From Hyphomicrobiales bacterium (GTDB lineage: Bacteria; Pseudomonadota; Alphaproteobacteria; Rhizobiales; Methyloligellaceae): 64,000 nt of DNA. The number at the start of each line of letters is the position of its first letter. Position 1 is the stretch's first letter. Shown in pieces: positions 44,255-54,729 of the stretch. The position numbers and the translations under genes are program-made. The DNA is taken from assembly GCA_021775555.1 (NCBI GenBank), contig JAJFHP010000067.1:32722-96721 (forward strand), given 5' to 3'. Under the pieces are notes generated by a model that saw only the letters and a program-made list of their open reading frames with translations, made no database searches and was not told where the DNA came from.

Positions 44255-45250
44255 CTAAAGAAGGGCTTTCAGTTCATCGCGGCCCCATTTGCTCTTGGTG
44301 CCCGAGAACCCGCGCGCTTCAACGAACTCTGCTGCTATCTCTGCATAAATGACGCCAAGGGGAACGGGAAATCCGGGTTGTTCCAGTTCGGCCAGCGCTT
44401 GTGCTCGAACCAGGTTTGTTTCGTCATGGATAGCGAGGACATCCTTGCTGGCAAGGTCAGAGAGATTAACCACTTCAAAAGCGCCTGTCTCCTTGTCGAA
44501 TACCAGCCCCTTGTCTTCTTCCTTTCCGAAGACCATCGGTTGCCCATGTTCGAGACGCACGGTTGCCTCGTGAGATTGCGACCGATCGTTTATGGCTCCA
44601 AATGCCCCGTCATTATAGACGAGGCAGTTTTGCAGAATTTCCACGAAGGATGCGCCCTTGTTGGCATGGGCGCGCTTCAGCACACCGGGCAAGTGGGTTT
44701 GCAGCGTATCGGCGGCGCGCGCGACGAATTTCGCGCCCGCACCGAGCGCAAAGCGGACGGGGTTCACGGGTTGCTCAATCGAGCCTCCCGGTGTGCTGGG
44801 CGAGCGAGTGCCGACAGGCGAGGTGGGGGAATATTGCCCCTTGGTCAGCCCGTAAATCGCATTGTTAAAAAGCAGCAGGTTGAGATCTACATTGCGCCTG
44901 AGTGCATGCAGTGTGTGGTTGCCACCGATGGACATAAAATCTCCATCGCCGCCTACGACCCACACGTCAAGCTCCGGGTTGGCTAGCTTCACGCCTGTTG
45001 CCACTGCCGCCGCCCGGCCGTGAATGGTGTGGAAGCCGTAGGTCGATAAATAATAGGGAAAGCGCGCGGCGCAGCCGATGCCGGCGACGAACACGATGTC
45101 ATCAGGCGTGCGTCCGATATCAGCGAGCACAGTTTTCATGGCTTTCAGGATGGCGTAGTCGCCGCAGCCCGGGCACCAGCGCACTTCCTGGTCCGAGCCG
45201 AAATCATTGGCGGTAAAAGCTTTCACGTCTTTAACTGGCATCTCGTTCAT
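44255..45250 (-). CDS. korB: 2-oxoacid:ferredoxin oxidoreductase, beta subunit
   Basis: The product is 331 residues with thiamine diphosphate-binding GVKLANPELDVWVVGGDGDF and the N-terminal RWCPGCGDYAILKAMK. Further TPP/Mg residues are in LLLFNNAIYGLTKGQYSPTS. It pairs with the fused alpha subunit, whose stop it overlaps by four bases. The enzyme decarboxylates a 2-oxoacid (2-oxoglutarate or pyruvate) to the acyl-CoA and reduces ferredoxin; the 7Fe ferredoxin gene lies just upstream. Substrate choice cannot be read from sequence alone. Confidence 0.9.
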   Translation of the reverse strand: MNEMPVKDVKAFTANDFGSDQEVRWCPGCGDYAILKAMKTVLADIGRTPDDIVFVAGIGCAARFPYYLSTYGFHTIHGRAAAVATGVKLANPELDVWVVGGDGDFMSIGGNHTLHALRRNVDLNLLLFNNAIYGLTKGQYSPTSPVGTRSPSTPGGSIEQPVNPVRFALGAGAKFVARAADTLQTHLPGVLKRAHANKGASFVEILQNCLVYNDGAFGAINDRSQSHEATVRLEHGQPMVFGKEEDKGLVFDKETGAFEVVNLSDLASKDVLAIHDETNLVRAQALAELEQPGFPVPLGVIYAEIAAEFVEARGFSGTKSKWGRDELKALL

Positions 45251-47121
45251 GACACCGGCGCCTCCAGGCGCTTCGTGATCTCGGATTTAAGATCGGAAAC
45301 ATGAAATGGCTGACCGTTGACCTGAGAGATGCATGTTACGGGCGCCAGATATTCGCTGCGCAGGATGGAGCACAACTGGCCGGTGTTCAGCTCAGCCGTG
45401 ACCGCGCGCGGGAAGCGCTTGATGAGCTCATCCAGTCCGCGCGGCAGAGGCCACAAGTGGCGCAGATGCACATGGGCGACGCGCTTGCCTTGCGCATTCA
45501 ACTCCTTCGCGGCTTGGGCAATCGATCCATGGGTGGAGCCCCAGCCGATGACGAGAATATCGCCGTCCTGCGCGCCGTCTTCCAGTTCGACCGGGGGCAG
45601 GCGATCCGCGACTTTTGAGACTTTCTCAGCCCTTGCCTTAGTCATTTCCTGATGGTTCGCCGGATCATAGGAAATATGCCCGCTGCCTTGTGCCTTCTCG
45701 ATGCCTCCGATGCGGTGCGCATGCTGCGGCGTGCCTGGTGCGACCCATGGCCGCGCGAGTGTTTCAGGATCACGGGTGAAGGGCTGGAACTCTTCGCCGC
45801 TTGAGGTCACCGCCGGCCAGTCAATGTCCGGCACGCTATCCACATCCGGCAATTCCCAGTCAGACGCGGCGTTCGCCAAATAGGCATCCGTCAGGATGAT
45901 GACGGGGCTCATGGTTTCAATCGCAATGCGCGCCGCCTCGATCATGATCCAGAAGCAGTCATCCGGAGTGGCAGGCGCAAGTACGGGAAGGGGCGCTTCG
46001 CCGTGGCGGCCATGTATGGCCATGGTCAGATCGGATTGCTCTGGTTTTGTCGGCATGCCCGTCGATGGCCCGCCACGTTGGACATCGATCACCAGCAGGG
46101 GCAACTCCACCGAGATACCCAGACCCATGGCTTCAGTCTTGAGCGATAGTCCCGGACCGGAACTGGCAGTAACTCCAAGTGAACCAGCAAATGATGCGCC
46201 GAGTGCCGCCGAGATGGCCGCGATCTCATCTTCAGCCTGAAAAGTACGTACCCCGCCTTCAAAGCGTGCCAGCGCGTGCAGCAGGGTTGAAGCCGGCGTG
46301 ATCGGATAGGAGCAATAGACAATATCGCGTTTTCCCAGGGCCGCGACGGCGGCGAGCCCAAGGGCCATGGCCTGCGCGCCCGAAATGATGCGGGATTTGC
46401 CCTTGTGACGTTTGGCGATACGCGGCGCGCTCAGGGTTGGAAACGCAGAAAATTCAAGGGTCTCACCGTAGGCGTGCCCGGCCTTGAGCGCCGTGATATT
46501 GGCTTGCGCCACCTCGGGCGTCTTTTTGAATTTCGAGGTAAGCCAATCTTGTGTTGTGTCCAGTGGCCGGCCGAACATCCAGTAGACGAGGCCCAGCACC
46601 CAGAGGTTCTTTGCACGCGTTGCCGGCTTGCGTCCAAGACCAAGATGGTCGAGTGCTTCCAGCGTGCGTTTGACCACATCGACGGTGATGAGTTGGAAGC
46701 CATCCAGCGTTCCATCTTCGAGCGGGTTGGTCTCCAGTTTGGCTTTCTTGAGACCACGGGCGTCAAAACTGGAATCGTCCACGATCAGAACGCCGCCGGA
46801 TTTGAGGTTTTGCAGATTAGTCACCAGCGCTGCCGGGTTGAACGCAACCAGCACATCCGCCCTGTCGCCCGGCGTGAGCACTTCATCCGCGCCAAACTGA
46901 ATCTGGAACGCGGAGACACCGAACAGCGTGCCAATCGGCGCACGGATTTCCGCCGGAAAATCGGGAAACGTCATGAAGTCGGATTTGGCATCCGCTGTCG
47001 ACTTGGCGAATTCATAACCCGCAAGCTGAATCCCGTCTCCGGAATCGCCTGCAAAACGCACCACCAGGGGAGGCACTTTGGCCGCTCCAGCTGCGTCGGG
47101 ATCTGTTGCTGTATCACTCAT
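45247..47121 (-). CDS. korA: 2-oxoacid:ferredoxin oxidoreductase, fused gamma-alpha subunit
   Basis: The product is 624 residues. The gamma-like domain is N-terminal (FAGDSGDGIQLAGYEFAKST, VLVAFNPAALVTNLQNLKSG). The alpha domain follows (IISGAQAMALGLAAVAALGK, CSYPITPASTLLHALARFEG, AEDEIAAISAALGASFAGSL). The oxidoreductase signature DVQRGGPSTGMPTKPEQSDL confirms the family. It is encoded just downstream of the ferredoxin gene and upstream of korB. A second such enzyme is encoded at 56866-59765, so the strain has two. Confidence 0.92.
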   Translation of the reverse strand: MSDTATDPDAAGAAKVPPLVVRFAGDSGDGIQLAGYEFAKSTADAKSDFMTFPDFPAEIRAPIGTLFGVSAFQIQFGADEVLTPGDRADVLVAFNPAALVTNLQNLKSGGVLIVDDSSFDARGLKKAKLETNPLEDGTLDGFQLITVDVVKRTLEALDHLGLGRKPATRAKNLWVLGLVYWMFGRPLDTTQDWLTSKFKKTPEVAQANITALKAGHAYGETLEFSAFPTLSAPRIAKRHKGKSRIISGAQAMALGLAAVAALGKRDIVYCSYPITPASTLLHALARFEGGVRTFQAEDEIAAISAALGASFAGSLGVTASSGPGLSLKTEAMGLGISVELPLLVIDVQRGGPSTGMPTKPEQSDLTMAIHGRHGEAPLPVLAPATPDDCFWIMIEAARIAIETMSPVIILTDAYLANAASDWELPDVDSVPDIDWPAVTSSGEEFQPFTRDPETLARPWVAPGTPQHAHRIGGIEKAQGSGHISYDPANHQEMTKARAEKVSKVADRLPPVELEDGAQDGDILVIGWGSTHGSIAQAAKELNAQGKRVAHVHLRHLWPLPRGLDELIKRFPRAVTAELNTGQLCSILRSEYLAPVTCISQVNGQPFHVSDLKSEITKRLEAPVS

Positions 47122-47153
47122 GTCTTTGCTTTAGTGCTGTGCGCAGATGAAGT

Positions 47154-47486
47154 CTAGGCGGAAGCGGGCGCGGGCGAAATATAATCCATTTTACCAGGCT
47201 TGCCTGACCATTCCTCGGCATCCGTTGGCGGATCCTTGCGCTCGGTGATATTGGGCCAGATTTCAGAATATTTCTGGTTCAGCGCCACCCATTTTTCCGT
47301 GCCAGGTTCAGTATCGGGCACGATAGCCTCTTCGGGACATTCAGGTTCGCACACCCCGCAATCAATGCATTCGTCCGGGTGAATGACGAGCATGTTTTCG
47401 CCCTCGTAAAAGCAGTCGACGGGGCAGACTTCCACGCAGTCAGTGAATTTGCAGCGGATGCAAGCCTCGGTCACGGCGTAGGTCAT
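47154..47486 (-). CDS. fdxA: 7Fe ferredoxin (3Fe-4S/4Fe-4S)
   Basis: The 110-residue ferredoxin starts [20 protein letters not shown] with CPVDCFYEG (3Fe-4S type first site) followed by [16 protein letters not shown] for the 4Fe-4S cluster. The C-terminal extension ([17 protein letters not shown]) is usual for FdxA. Located between the sulfite-reduction genes and korAB, it could carry electrons from KorAB to CysI (inference from order). Confidence 0.93.
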   Translation of the reverse strand: MTYAVTEACIRCKFTDCVEVCPVDCFYEGENMLVIHPDECIDCGVCEPECPEEAIVPDTEPGTEKWVALNQKYSEIWPNITERKDPPTDAEEWSGKPGKMDYISPAPASA

Positions 47487-47557
47487 TGGACAATCTCTCG
47501 CACGGGTTTATCGCTGGAGGCGCAAAATGACGCCATGGTGCTGAATCAATGCAGGTT

Positions 47558-48076
47558 TCAGGCCAGAGTGGGTTGCGCCTTGCCTTGCGAAGAGGGGTTA
47601 GAATCGCGCGTTGCCTGTTCGCCGTCATATCCGCGCTGATAGGCGACCGACATGGAGCGAAGAGCCTTGTTCCAGACATCGATCGACTGGCCATTGTCCA
47701 CCTCGAAACTGTCAAAGCCGACGCGGCATAAAAATGTGGCCTGATCGGCAAGCACATTACCGGTGGCGCGCAATTCGCCTTTAAATCCCAGTTTTGTGCG
47801 CAACTGGCGGGCCTGTGAATAGGCACGGCCATCGGTAAAGGCAGGGAAGGTGAGGGCGACCAGGTCGATCTGCGGCAAATAAGCCGCGAGGTCTTCCTCA
47901 TCCACATCGTTTTCCAATATCACGCCTGTACGCCCGCCGCGGGTCTGAATCGTGTCAGCATCTTTTTTAAGCCGATTCAGTGACAGGATTACGTCACCCT
48001 TAGCTGGAAGCTCTGCCTCGTCATCAAGCAAAACCCAGCTATCCTCGACAATCTTTCCATCCCTAATGAGTGGCAT
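47558..48076 (-). CDS. DUF934-family protein of the sulfite-reduction operon
   Basis: The ATG at 48076 (MPLIRDGKIVEDSWVLLDDE) has AAGGAGG six bases upstream and overlaps the cysI end by 14 bases. The product is 172 residues. DUF934 proteins regularly follow cysI in alphaproteobacteria and are thought to help assimilatory sulfite reduction. Recognisable features are DLVALTFPAFTDGRAYSQAR and GFKGELRATGNVLADQATFL. Catalytic role unknown. A cysH gene, often next in such operons, is not present here. Confidence 0.88.
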   Translation of the reverse strand: MPLIRDGKIVEDSWVLLDDEAELPAKGDVILSLNRLKKDADTIQTRGGRTGVILENDVDEEDLAAYLPQIDLVALTFPAFTDGRAYSQARQLRTKLGFKGELRATGNVLADQATFLCRVGFDSFEVDNGQSIDVWNKALRSMSVAYQRGYDGEQATRDSNPSSQGKAQPTLA

Positions 48077-49718
48077 AGACCGCCTCCTTGAAGGGTTCCG
48101 CGCCAACCCGGCGATAGGCTTCCAGGAAGGTTTCGCCGTTTTGTCTCAGGTCCACATATGTATCGACGATCGTCTCCACCGCGTCCGTTACGGTTTCACT
48201 GGAGAAACCGGGACCAATTATCTGGCCAACCGCCGCGTTCTCGTCGCCGCTGCCGCCGAGCGTGATCTGGTAATATTCCACGCCTCGTTTCTCCAGGCCG
48301 AGAATGCCGATATGACCGGCATGGTGATGGCCGCAGGCATTGATGCAGCCAGATATCTTGATCTTGAGATCGCCGATATCACGCTGACGCTTGATGTCGC
48401 CAAGACGGTTTGAAATATCCTGTGAAATGGGAATAGAGCGCGCGGTCGCCAGCCCACAATAATCAAGACCGGGGCAGGAGATAATGTCGGTGGCCAGACC
48501 GAGATTGGCATCGGCCAGCTTGTGCTCTTTCAGCTCCTGCCAGACTGCGAACAGGTCATGCTTGCGCACATTCGGCAGAACAAGGTTCTGCTCGTGGGTG
48601 ACGCGTATCTCATCAAGCGACATTTTTTGCGCCAGGTCGGCGATGGCGCGCATCTGGCCGGACGTGGCATCGCCGGGGACGCCGCCAACAGGTTTGAGTG
48701 AAATATTAACGATCGCGTAGCCTGTGACTTTGTGCGGCGCAACGTTGCGCTCCACCCATTCGGCAAACTCCTTGTTGTCCACAAGGTGCTGGGTGTGGTC
48801 CGCGTCATTCTCAGCCAAGTCCTCATAGGCTGGCGGTGCGAAATAGGCGGCGATACGCTCCAGTTCCTGATCCGAAGGGAGCCCCTGAGGTACATCGAGG
48901 CGTGCATATTCTTCCTCGACCTGGCGTGTGAATTCTTCCGCGCCAAGTTCATGCACGAGGATTTTGATGCGTGCCTTGTACTTGTTGTCGCGCCGGCCAT
49001 TGAGATTGTAAACGCGCATGACCGCTTCCAGGTAGCCAAGCAATTCGCTTTTGGGGAGCCATTCGCGCACGCGTGCGGCAATCATCGGTGTGCGGCCCAT
49101 GCCGCCGCCAACAAAAATTTCAAAGCCGATATCGCCAGCGGAGTTCTTTTTCAGCCGCAGGCCGATGTCGTGGTAGGCGATGACCGCGCGGTCTGCCTCA
49201 TCTCCCGTGACGGCGATCTTGAACTTGCGCGGCAGGAACGAGAATTCCGGATGCAGGCTGGACCATTGCCGCATCAATTCGGCGTAAGGGCGCGGGTCCT
49301 CGACCTCATCAGCCGCAACGCCGGACCATTGGTCAGCGGTGACATTGCGGATGCAATTGCCGCTGGTCTGGATGGCATGCATCTCGACCTCGGCCAGATT
49401 GTCGAGAATGGCCGGTACATCCGGCAGTTTCGGCCAGTTATACTGGATATTCTGGCGCGTGGTGAAATGGCCATAGCCGCGGTCAAACTTGTCGGCAATG
49501 AAAGCCAGCTTATGCATCTGCCTGGAGTTGAGCGTGCCATAGGGCACGGCGACCCGCAGCATATAGGCATGAAGCTGCAGATAGAGGCCGTTCATCAGCC
49601 TCAAGGGGCGGAACTGCTCTTCGCTCAGCTCGCCCTTGACGCGGCGCTCAACCTGGTCGCGAAACTGGACGACACGTTCAGAGACGAACGTGGCGTCAAA
49701 CTCGTCATATCTGTACAT
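48063..49718 (-). CDS. cysI: Nitrite/sulfite reductase (siroheme, CysI-type)
   Basis: The product is 551 residues with two ferredoxin-like half domains and siroheme/4Fe-4S domains. Cluster cysteines are visible in CPGLDYCGLATAR and ISGCINACGHHHAGHIG (around residues 415-460). NWPKLPDVPAILDNLAEVEM and TSGNCIRNVTADQWSGV fit the assimilatory sulfite reductase branch. It reduces sulfite to sulfide in the cytoplasm with siroheme. The DUF2849 and DUF934 neighbours argue for sulfite rather than nitrite. Confidence 0.92.
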   Translation of the reverse strand: MYRYDEFDATFVSERVVQFRDQVERRVKGELSEEQFRPLRLMNGLYLQLHAYMLRVAVPYGTLNSRQMHKLAFIADKFDRGYGHFTTRQNIQYNWPKLPDVPAILDNLAEVEMHAIQTSGNCIRNVTADQWSGVAADEVEDPRPYAELMRQWSSLHPEFSFLPRKFKIAVTGDEADRAVIAYHDIGLRLKKNSAGDIGFEIFVGGGMGRTPMIAARVREWLPKSELLGYLEAVMRVYNLNGRRDNKYKARIKILVHELGAEEFTRQVEEEYARLDVPQGLPSDQELERIAAYFAPPAYEDLAENDADHTQHLVDNKEFAEWVERNVAPHKVTGYAIVNISLKPVGGVPGDATSGQMRAIADLAQKMSLDEIRVTHEQNLVLPNVRKHDLFAVWQELKEHKLADANLGLATDIISCPGLDYCGLATARSIPISQDISNRLGDIKRQRDIGDLKIKISGCINACGHHHAGHIGILGLEKRGVEYYQITLGGSGDENAAVGQIIGPGFSSETVTDAVETIVDTYVDLRQNGETFLEAYRRVGAEPFKEAVYATH

Positions 49719-49730
49719 GGGAAAGGGCCT

Positions 49731-50096
49731 TTAGCCGGCAACCGCCTGGTCGGCTACCAAAGCATGTCCGTTGGATCTGGAATTAAACTCTAGATTGACG
49801 CTCGGCCCTCTAGCACGCATGCGCTCGCGCATTTCTATCGGCAGAAGAGATGAGCCTGTATCCTCGACCTCGATGAGATACGGATCGACGATGTGATTGG
49901 CCCGTGCCGCTTCACCGCCTACGGCTTCAAGCTGCGCGACATCGTCATTCGAGTGGGCCAGCCTTGCGCTCTCAAGGCCGGGGGCCCATGAGCCGTCCGT
50001 ACCGAGAAAAACAACCAAGCCATCACCGAGAAGGTTGGCTGTGAGTATACGAGGACCTGAGATTTTCTTTGCCATGCTGCTGTCACCCGGCGCCAA
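49731..50096 (-). CDS. DUF2849-family protein
   Basis: This is a 121-residue protein from TTG 50096, which has AAGAGGCG seven bases upstream; ATG 50075 (MAKKISGPRIL) is the other candidate. The sequence ANLLGDGLVVFLGTDGSWAP with later PYLIEVED matches DUF2849, a small family found just ahead of cysI in alphaproteobacteria. It is the first gene of the sulfite-reduction group. Function unknown. Confidence 0.85.
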   Translation of the reverse strand: MAPGDSSMAKKISGPRILTANLLGDGLVVFLGTDGSWAPGLESARLAHSNDDVAQLEAVGGEAARANHIVDPYLIEVEDTGSSLLPIEMRERMRARGPSVNLEFNSRSNGHALVADQAVAG

Positions 50097-50144
50097 TTTG
50101 CGCCTCTTGAAATGATTTGCTCCGTGTTCTGTGAAATAGAATAT

Positions 50145-50164
50145 TATTCTTTTGAAAAGGAATA
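50145..50164. promoter_or_regulatory. Palindromic site upstream of the sulfite-reduction operon
   Basis: TATTCTTTTGAAAAGGAATA is symmetric at 16 of 20 positions and lies about 50 bases before the DUF2849 start, in an AT-rich 253-base gap. It is a candidate operator for a sulfur or cysteine regulator; none is identified here. Confidence 0.4.
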
Positions 50165-50349
50165 CAAGTCAGATATAAAGAAAATAATGCTAATAAAAAT
50201 ATTATATAGAAATAATATACCCACTGAGGGCTTGCTGGAGTGATTGCGTTACGACGCCATGCCCGGGGAGGGAATGACAGACCAAATTGATATATTTTGG
50301 GGCACGTTTTGGTGATGTCGGGAACCAGGGTAGTGGATGGTTTCAATCC

Positions 50350-51579
50350 TCACCCCGATAGACCCTCATTGAGGCGTTCCTCAACCTTGCTTCCGCTGCT
50401 TACACGGTCCGAGGGGTGCAGGATAACGCGTGCGCCGGCTTCTAAACCTTCAATGATTTCAGCCACCTGCGAATTTCTCTGGCCTATTTTTACTGGTGTG
50501 AGTTTTGCTGTTCCATCCACCACCTTGAACACTGCCCATTCATTTCCCTGCCGGAAAAGCGCACCAAGCGGTACTTTGAGGGCATTCTCGGAAGACCACA
50601 CGGTGATGCGGACAAACACCCGAAAATCATGCCCGAGTGTCGGCAACTCCTCCCTGGGGCTGGTCAGGTCTAGGATCGTGTTGACCCGTTGCTCCTCGAT
50701 GCCAAGCGCTGACACCTTGGTGTAACCCGCCGGATCGATGCGCCTCACTCTGGCTTGGAGCGACCTGGGTCCGCCCCAGCCTTCAATGCGCGCGTCTGCA
50801 CCTGCCCGGACTTTCACTGCGTCGGTGGAGAGCAGGTCTACGACGATTTCCAGATCCTTCGGGTCGCCGATCCTCAGCAGGGGTTCACCCGCCTTTACGA
50901 TCTGCTCGCTTTCCTTATCGATCCGCAACACCTTGCCATCGACCGGCGCGTGAACTTCCACGCAGCATGAGTCATCTGTTGACCTTGCTTTTTTCTGCTC
51001 GGGGCCAATCAGCCTGGCCTTGGCGCTGTCCAGTTGACGGTGGCGCAGGATCAGGTTGGCGCGCGCCTGCGCCAGGCCAGCCTGACGGGTCTGTACATCC
51101 AGAGCCGCCTTTTCCAGGGTTCGTTCAGAAATCGTGCCGCGTTGTGCAAGAGACTTGGCCCTCTTCAAATCGCTCTGGGCGAATTCAAGCTCAGACTCCG
51201 CCCGGTCGATCTCGGATTCGGTGAGACTGACGGAAGCCTCGGCGGCAGCAACCGTGGCCTCCAGTTCCCTGCGGGTTCTGATATCGAGGAAGGACGGATC
51301 ACCAGGCTCGATGACGGCAAGCAGTGTCTTGTCCTTGCTGACCGCATCACCCACCTCGCGCGGTGATCTCAGAACTCTCCCGTCGAGGGGTGAGGAGACC
51401 ACGTAGATTTCGCGAATACGCGTCTCGCCTTCCTCATCGACGGTGACCTTCAAGGGACCACGGCTGATGATGGTGGTGTCGACCAGTACAGGCTTGGGGC
51501 TGAGCGCATAGACAAATGCTCCGATGACGGCCAATGCGATGGCGCCGAGTATGGTGCGCTTAATCCAGGTTCCATTCAT
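50350..51579 (-). CDS. HlyD-family periplasmic adaptor subunit
   Basis: The product is 409 residues with one N-terminal membrane span (ILGAIALAVIGAFVYALS), then an HlyD/MacA-type adaptor. It has a lipoyl-like half (VVSSPLDGRVLRSPREVGD), a long coiled-coil hairpin (about residues 105-190, rich in Glu/Leu/Ala) and the second half HAPVDGKVLRIDKESEQIVK. It follows the FtsX-like permease by four bases. It likely links the ABC pump to the periplasm or an outer-membrane channel. The substrate is unknown. Confidence 0.87.
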   Translation of the reverse strand: MNGTWIKRTILGAIALAVIGAFVYALSPKPVLVDTTIISRGPLKVTVDEEGETRIREIYVVSSPLDGRVLRSPREVGDAVSKDKTLLAVIEPGDPSFLDIRTRRELEATVAAAEASVSLTESEIDRAESELEFAQSDLKRAKSLAQRGTISERTLEKAALDVQTRQAGLAQARANLILRHRQLDSAKARLIGPEQKKARSTDDSCCVEVHAPVDGKVLRIDKESEQIVKAGEPLLRIGDPKDLEIVVDLLSTDAVKVRAGADARIEGWGGPRSLQARVRRIDPAGYTKVSALGIEEQRVNTILDLTSPREELPTLGHDFRVFVRITVWSSENALKVPLGALFRQGNEWAVFKVVDGTAKLTPVKIGQRNSQVAEIIEGLEAGARVILHPSDRVSSGSKVEERLNEGLSG

Positions 51580-51583
51580 TTAT

Positions 51584-53992
51584 CTATTCCCTGGTCTTGA
51601 GGGCCTTGATCATGTCGAGTCGGTCAATTCTGCGCCGGACGATGAGCGCTGAGGTCATAGCAGCCCCCAACACGACGAGCGCGGAAATAGCATAAGTATC
51701 GGTCTTGATTATGAAGGGCAGAGAGTAAAGATCGCTTTCAAATCCCTGAACCGTGGCCCAGGCAAATCCGTATCCGATGATCCACGCCAGCGGTATGGCG
51801 GCGATTACCAGCATCGCCAGTTCCAACAGCAACACGTGGGAGACTTCCGCCTTGGTGAAACCCAGCACGCGCAGGCTGGCAAATTCTCGGACGCGTTCCG
51901 ACAACTGGATGCGCGCGGAATTATACACCACGCCGAATGCAATGATAACGCTTAACACAACGTAGACCGTTGTCATGATGGTGAGGTTGGTCGCCAGTGT
52001 TTCGTGGAACTTGGCAAGGGAGGCTCCTTGCAAGGCAATTGCCGAGACGGCGGGCAGCCCCTTGATGGCGGCGAACAATTTGTCCGTTTGGCTGTCGTCG
52101 ATAGCCATATGCACGCCCGAGACAACGGGAGCTTCATCCAGCATTTCGTTCAGGGCGCGCAAGTCCATGTAAACGGCAAGCCCGAGATAAGACTGGATGA
52201 TGCCGGCAACGGGCAATCGCCGCGTCGAGCGCCGGGTGCCGATGGAGGTCGCGTCGAGCGAGCCCTGGCCGCGGCTGTCATCCAGAATTTCCACATCAAC
52301 CATATCGCCGCGTGTGACATGGAGCAGCTTGGCCACCCGCTCGCTCATCAGCAGTCCTGATTGCGGCAGTTCAACAGGACGGTTTTCACGATCAAGAATC
52401 CGGCTGAGGTCAGCGCCCGGCGGTTTGCCGGTGATGGCGAGCTTGCGGTGATAGTGCCCGTGGCGCAGCCTCACCGCGACAGCCCTGTATGGCTCCACCG
52501 CCAGAACGCCGGGCAGGTGTTCCACTTCCTGCAGCACTTTGACAGGGCGCTCCTGGGTGAAGTTCAGCGTCGCATCCTGACGGTCAGCCTGGAAATAGAT
52601 CGTATCAATCATGAACTCGATGGAATCGAGGGAGAACAGTGCTGTAATCAGCAAGGCACCACTCATGGCAATACCAAGGATGGTCAGCCCGGATCTCACT
52701 GGCCAGCGGATGATATGGCGGATCGCCATGATGGTGAGCTGGCTGAGATGTTTGACCACTTGAAGCTTCTCAATCCCCAGATGAGCGTAATGGGTGGGGA
52801 GTGGCGGTGACATGGCGACGGCCGGCGGCAGCGTCAGCGCGGTATAGATGCTCCGCATACCGCCCGCGAGTGCTGTTGCGATGGAAATACTCGCGGCAAT
52901 TGCATAGATGTCCATGCCTCGCTGGAAAATAAGAAACGGGAAATGGAAGAAGTCGGCATAAAGCCGGGTCAGTCCTTGCCCGAGCCATGTGCCGGCGACT
53001 GCGCCGATGAGGATGCCCACGAAGGCAATGCAGACGATCAGCTTCATATAATGTGTGGCAATGGTGAAGCGCCGGTATCCAAGAGCTTTCAACAAACCGA
53101 TCTGCTCGCGCTCCAGCGCGATGAGCCGGGTCAGCGTGATATTGATGAGGAAGGCAGAAACCAGCAGGAAGATGGGCGGGATTACCTGCGCCATGGATTT
53201 TAGCTGATTGAGTTCCGCATCAAGAAAGGCGTGAGACTGCTGGTCCTTCCGGCCATAGGCACCAGTGCCGCCATAGCGTTCAAGAACATCATCCAGCTGC
53301 TTGATGACCTCGGCTTCTCTGGCGCCTCGTAAAAGTTTGAGGGAAATAGAATTGAAAGCGCCATCAAGATCGAACATGGCGGCCATTGCTTTTTCCGACA
53401 TCCAGAGATCAGCGAAGCGGCGGTCATCGGGGATCAGGTCACCGGGGCCGATCGCATAGATGAATTCCGGGGACAGCGCGATGCCAACCACGGTGAGTGG
53501 ACGTTTGTAGCCGTTGAGGATTGCATGGAATTTAGCGCCAAGTTTGAAACTATGCGCCACGGCAAAGGCTTCATTAATGGTGACCTCATCAACCCGGCCC
53601 GGTTCGGGAAGGCGGCCCTCGCGCAGATAAATCCGGTTGAGTCGCTGTTCGCGATGATCGGGCAGTGACATTGCCAGGCCCGTTGCCGGTTGCTCCATTC
53701 CCTCGATATCGAGCAGGGCAAATTCCTGGATTCGTGTTTCTGCCGCGGCGACGCCGGAGATTTCAAGAATCTGCCGTTCGACAAATTCCGGGGCGCGCTT
53801 GGCCGTAGCAAAGACGTCGGCGAAGCGGTAGCGCTCGTAATAGGCCGAACGGGTTTCTTCGAGTGAACGGTAGGCGCCGACAGCGAGAATGAGCGTGCTA
53901 ACGCCTGATGCCATCACGAGGGCAATCGCCAGGGCCTGCGCCCAGAGGCGAACCATGTCGCGCAGCAGTTTTTTGTCGAGCACGCTCACCAT
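51584..53992 (-). CDS. FtsX-like ABC transporter permease
   Basis: This 802-residue permease has an N-terminal span, a large periplasmic MacB-PCD-type domain, a block of three spans, a second periplasmic domain and three C-terminal spans. FtsX blocks include [20 protein letters not shown] and [20 protein letters not shown]. The double-length form with two FtsX units fits the DevC/MacB-like export group. It overlaps the end of the ATPase gene. Confidence 0.9.
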   Translation of the reverse strand: MVSVLDKKLLRDMVRLWAQALAIALVMASGVSTLILAVGAYRSLEETRSAYYERYRFADVFATAKRAPEFVERQILEISGVAAAETRIQEFALLDIEGMEQPATGLAMSLPDHREQRLNRIYLREGRLPEPGRVDEVTINEAFAVAHSFKLGAKFHAILNGYKRPLTVVGIALSPEFIYAIGPGDLIPDDRRFADLWMSEKAMAAMFDLDGAFNSISLKLLRGAREAEVIKQLDDVLERYGGTGAYGRKDQQSHAFLDAELNQLKSMAQVIPPIFLLVSAFLINITLTRLIALEREQIGLLKALGYRRFTIATHYMKLIVCIAFVGILIGAVAGTWLGQGLTRLYADFFHFPFLIFQRGMDIYAIAASISIATALAGGMRSIYTALTLPPAVAMSPPLPTHYAHLGIEKLQVVKHLSQLTIMAIRHIIRWPVRSGLTILGIAMSGALLITALFSLDSIEFMIDTIYFQADRQDATLNFTQERPVKVLQEVEHLPGVLAVEPYRAVAVRLRHGHYHRKLAITGKPPGADLSRILDRENRPVELPQSGLLMSERVAKLLHVTRGDMVDVEILDDSRGQGSLDATSIGTRRSTRRLPVAGIIQSYLGLAVYMDLRALNEMLDEAPVVSGVHMAIDDSQTDKLFAAIKGLPAVSAIALQGASLAKFHETLATNLTIMTTVYVVLSVIIAFGVVYNSARIQLSERVREFASLRVLGFTKAEVSHVLLLELAMLVIAAIPLAWIIGYGFAWATVQGFESDLYSLPFIIKTDTYAISALVVLGAAMTSALIVRRRIDRLDMIKALKTRE

Positions 53993-54729
53993 TGAACCTT
54001 GTCCGGAGCAACGCGCCGCTTATTGGTATAGGTTTTCGTGATTTTGCCATCGCCAAAATGAAATACGCGGTGGGCAATATCCGCGATAGCCATATTGTGG
54101 GTGATGACGGCAGTTGTCGTTCCCAGTTCCTCATTGACCGAGGTGAGGGCTTTAAGCACATGCACGCCGGTCTTGGAATCGAGCGCGCCCGTTGGCTCAT
54201 CGCACAGCAGGACTTCGGGACGTTTGGCGATGGCGCGGGCGATGGCCACGCGTTGTTGTTCGCCGCCAGACAACTGTGCCGGGAAATGGTCGAGCCGGTG
54301 GTCGAGACCGACCAGCCCGAGTGCTTCTTCCGGCTTCATCGGGTATTTTGAGATCTCGGTCACAAGCGCCACATTCTCTCGCGCACTCAGGGAAGGGATA
54401 AGATTGTAAAACTGGAAAACGAACCCAACATGGTCGCGCCGGTACCGGGTGAGTTCGCGCTCGCCGAGCTGTGTGATTTCATCCTTGCGAAACCAAGCAT
54501 GGCCGCCACTCGCGACATCCAGCCCGCCAAGGATATTGAGCAGGGTGGATTTGCCACTGCCCGAGGGGCCAAGCAGCACCGCCAGCTCGCCCTCATAAAG
54601 CGTGAGATCAACACCCGACAGCGCGTGAATATCGAGTTCACCCGTGTGGTAAACTTTGGTCAGGCCCTCCACCTTGAACATGATGTCCGGTTTGGCCTTC
54701 GATTTGCTTTTTGTTTTTCTGGCAGCCAT
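53986..54729 (-). CDS. ABC transporter ATP-binding protein (LolD/MacB type)
   Basis: The product is 247 residues with Walker [11 protein letters not shown]-loop region [19 protein letters not shown], signature [15 protein letters not shown] and Walker [13 protein letters not shown]. The subtype is that of LolD/MacB/FtsE ATPases, which drive mechanotransmission rather than import. It is the first gene of the three-gene exporter. A basic start ([13 protein letters not shown]) precedes the core. Confidence 0.93.
   Translation of the reverse strand: MAARKTKSKSKAKPDIMFKVEGLTKVYHTGELDIHALSGVDLTLYEGELAVLLGPSGSGKSTLLNILGGLDVASGGHAWFRKDEITQLGERELTRYRRDHVGFVFQFYNLIPSLSARENVALVTEISKYPMKPEEALGLVGLDHRLDHFPAQLSGGEQQRVAIARAIAKRPEVLLCDEPTGALDSKTGVHVLKALTSVNEELGTTTAVITHNMAIADIAHRVFHFGDGKITKTYTNKRRVAPDKVQW

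Noticed and set aside
48063-49718. Assimilatory nitrite reductase
   Set aside because: The fold allows it, but the DUF2849 and DUF934 neighbours are typical of sulfite reduction and no nitrate genes are nearby.
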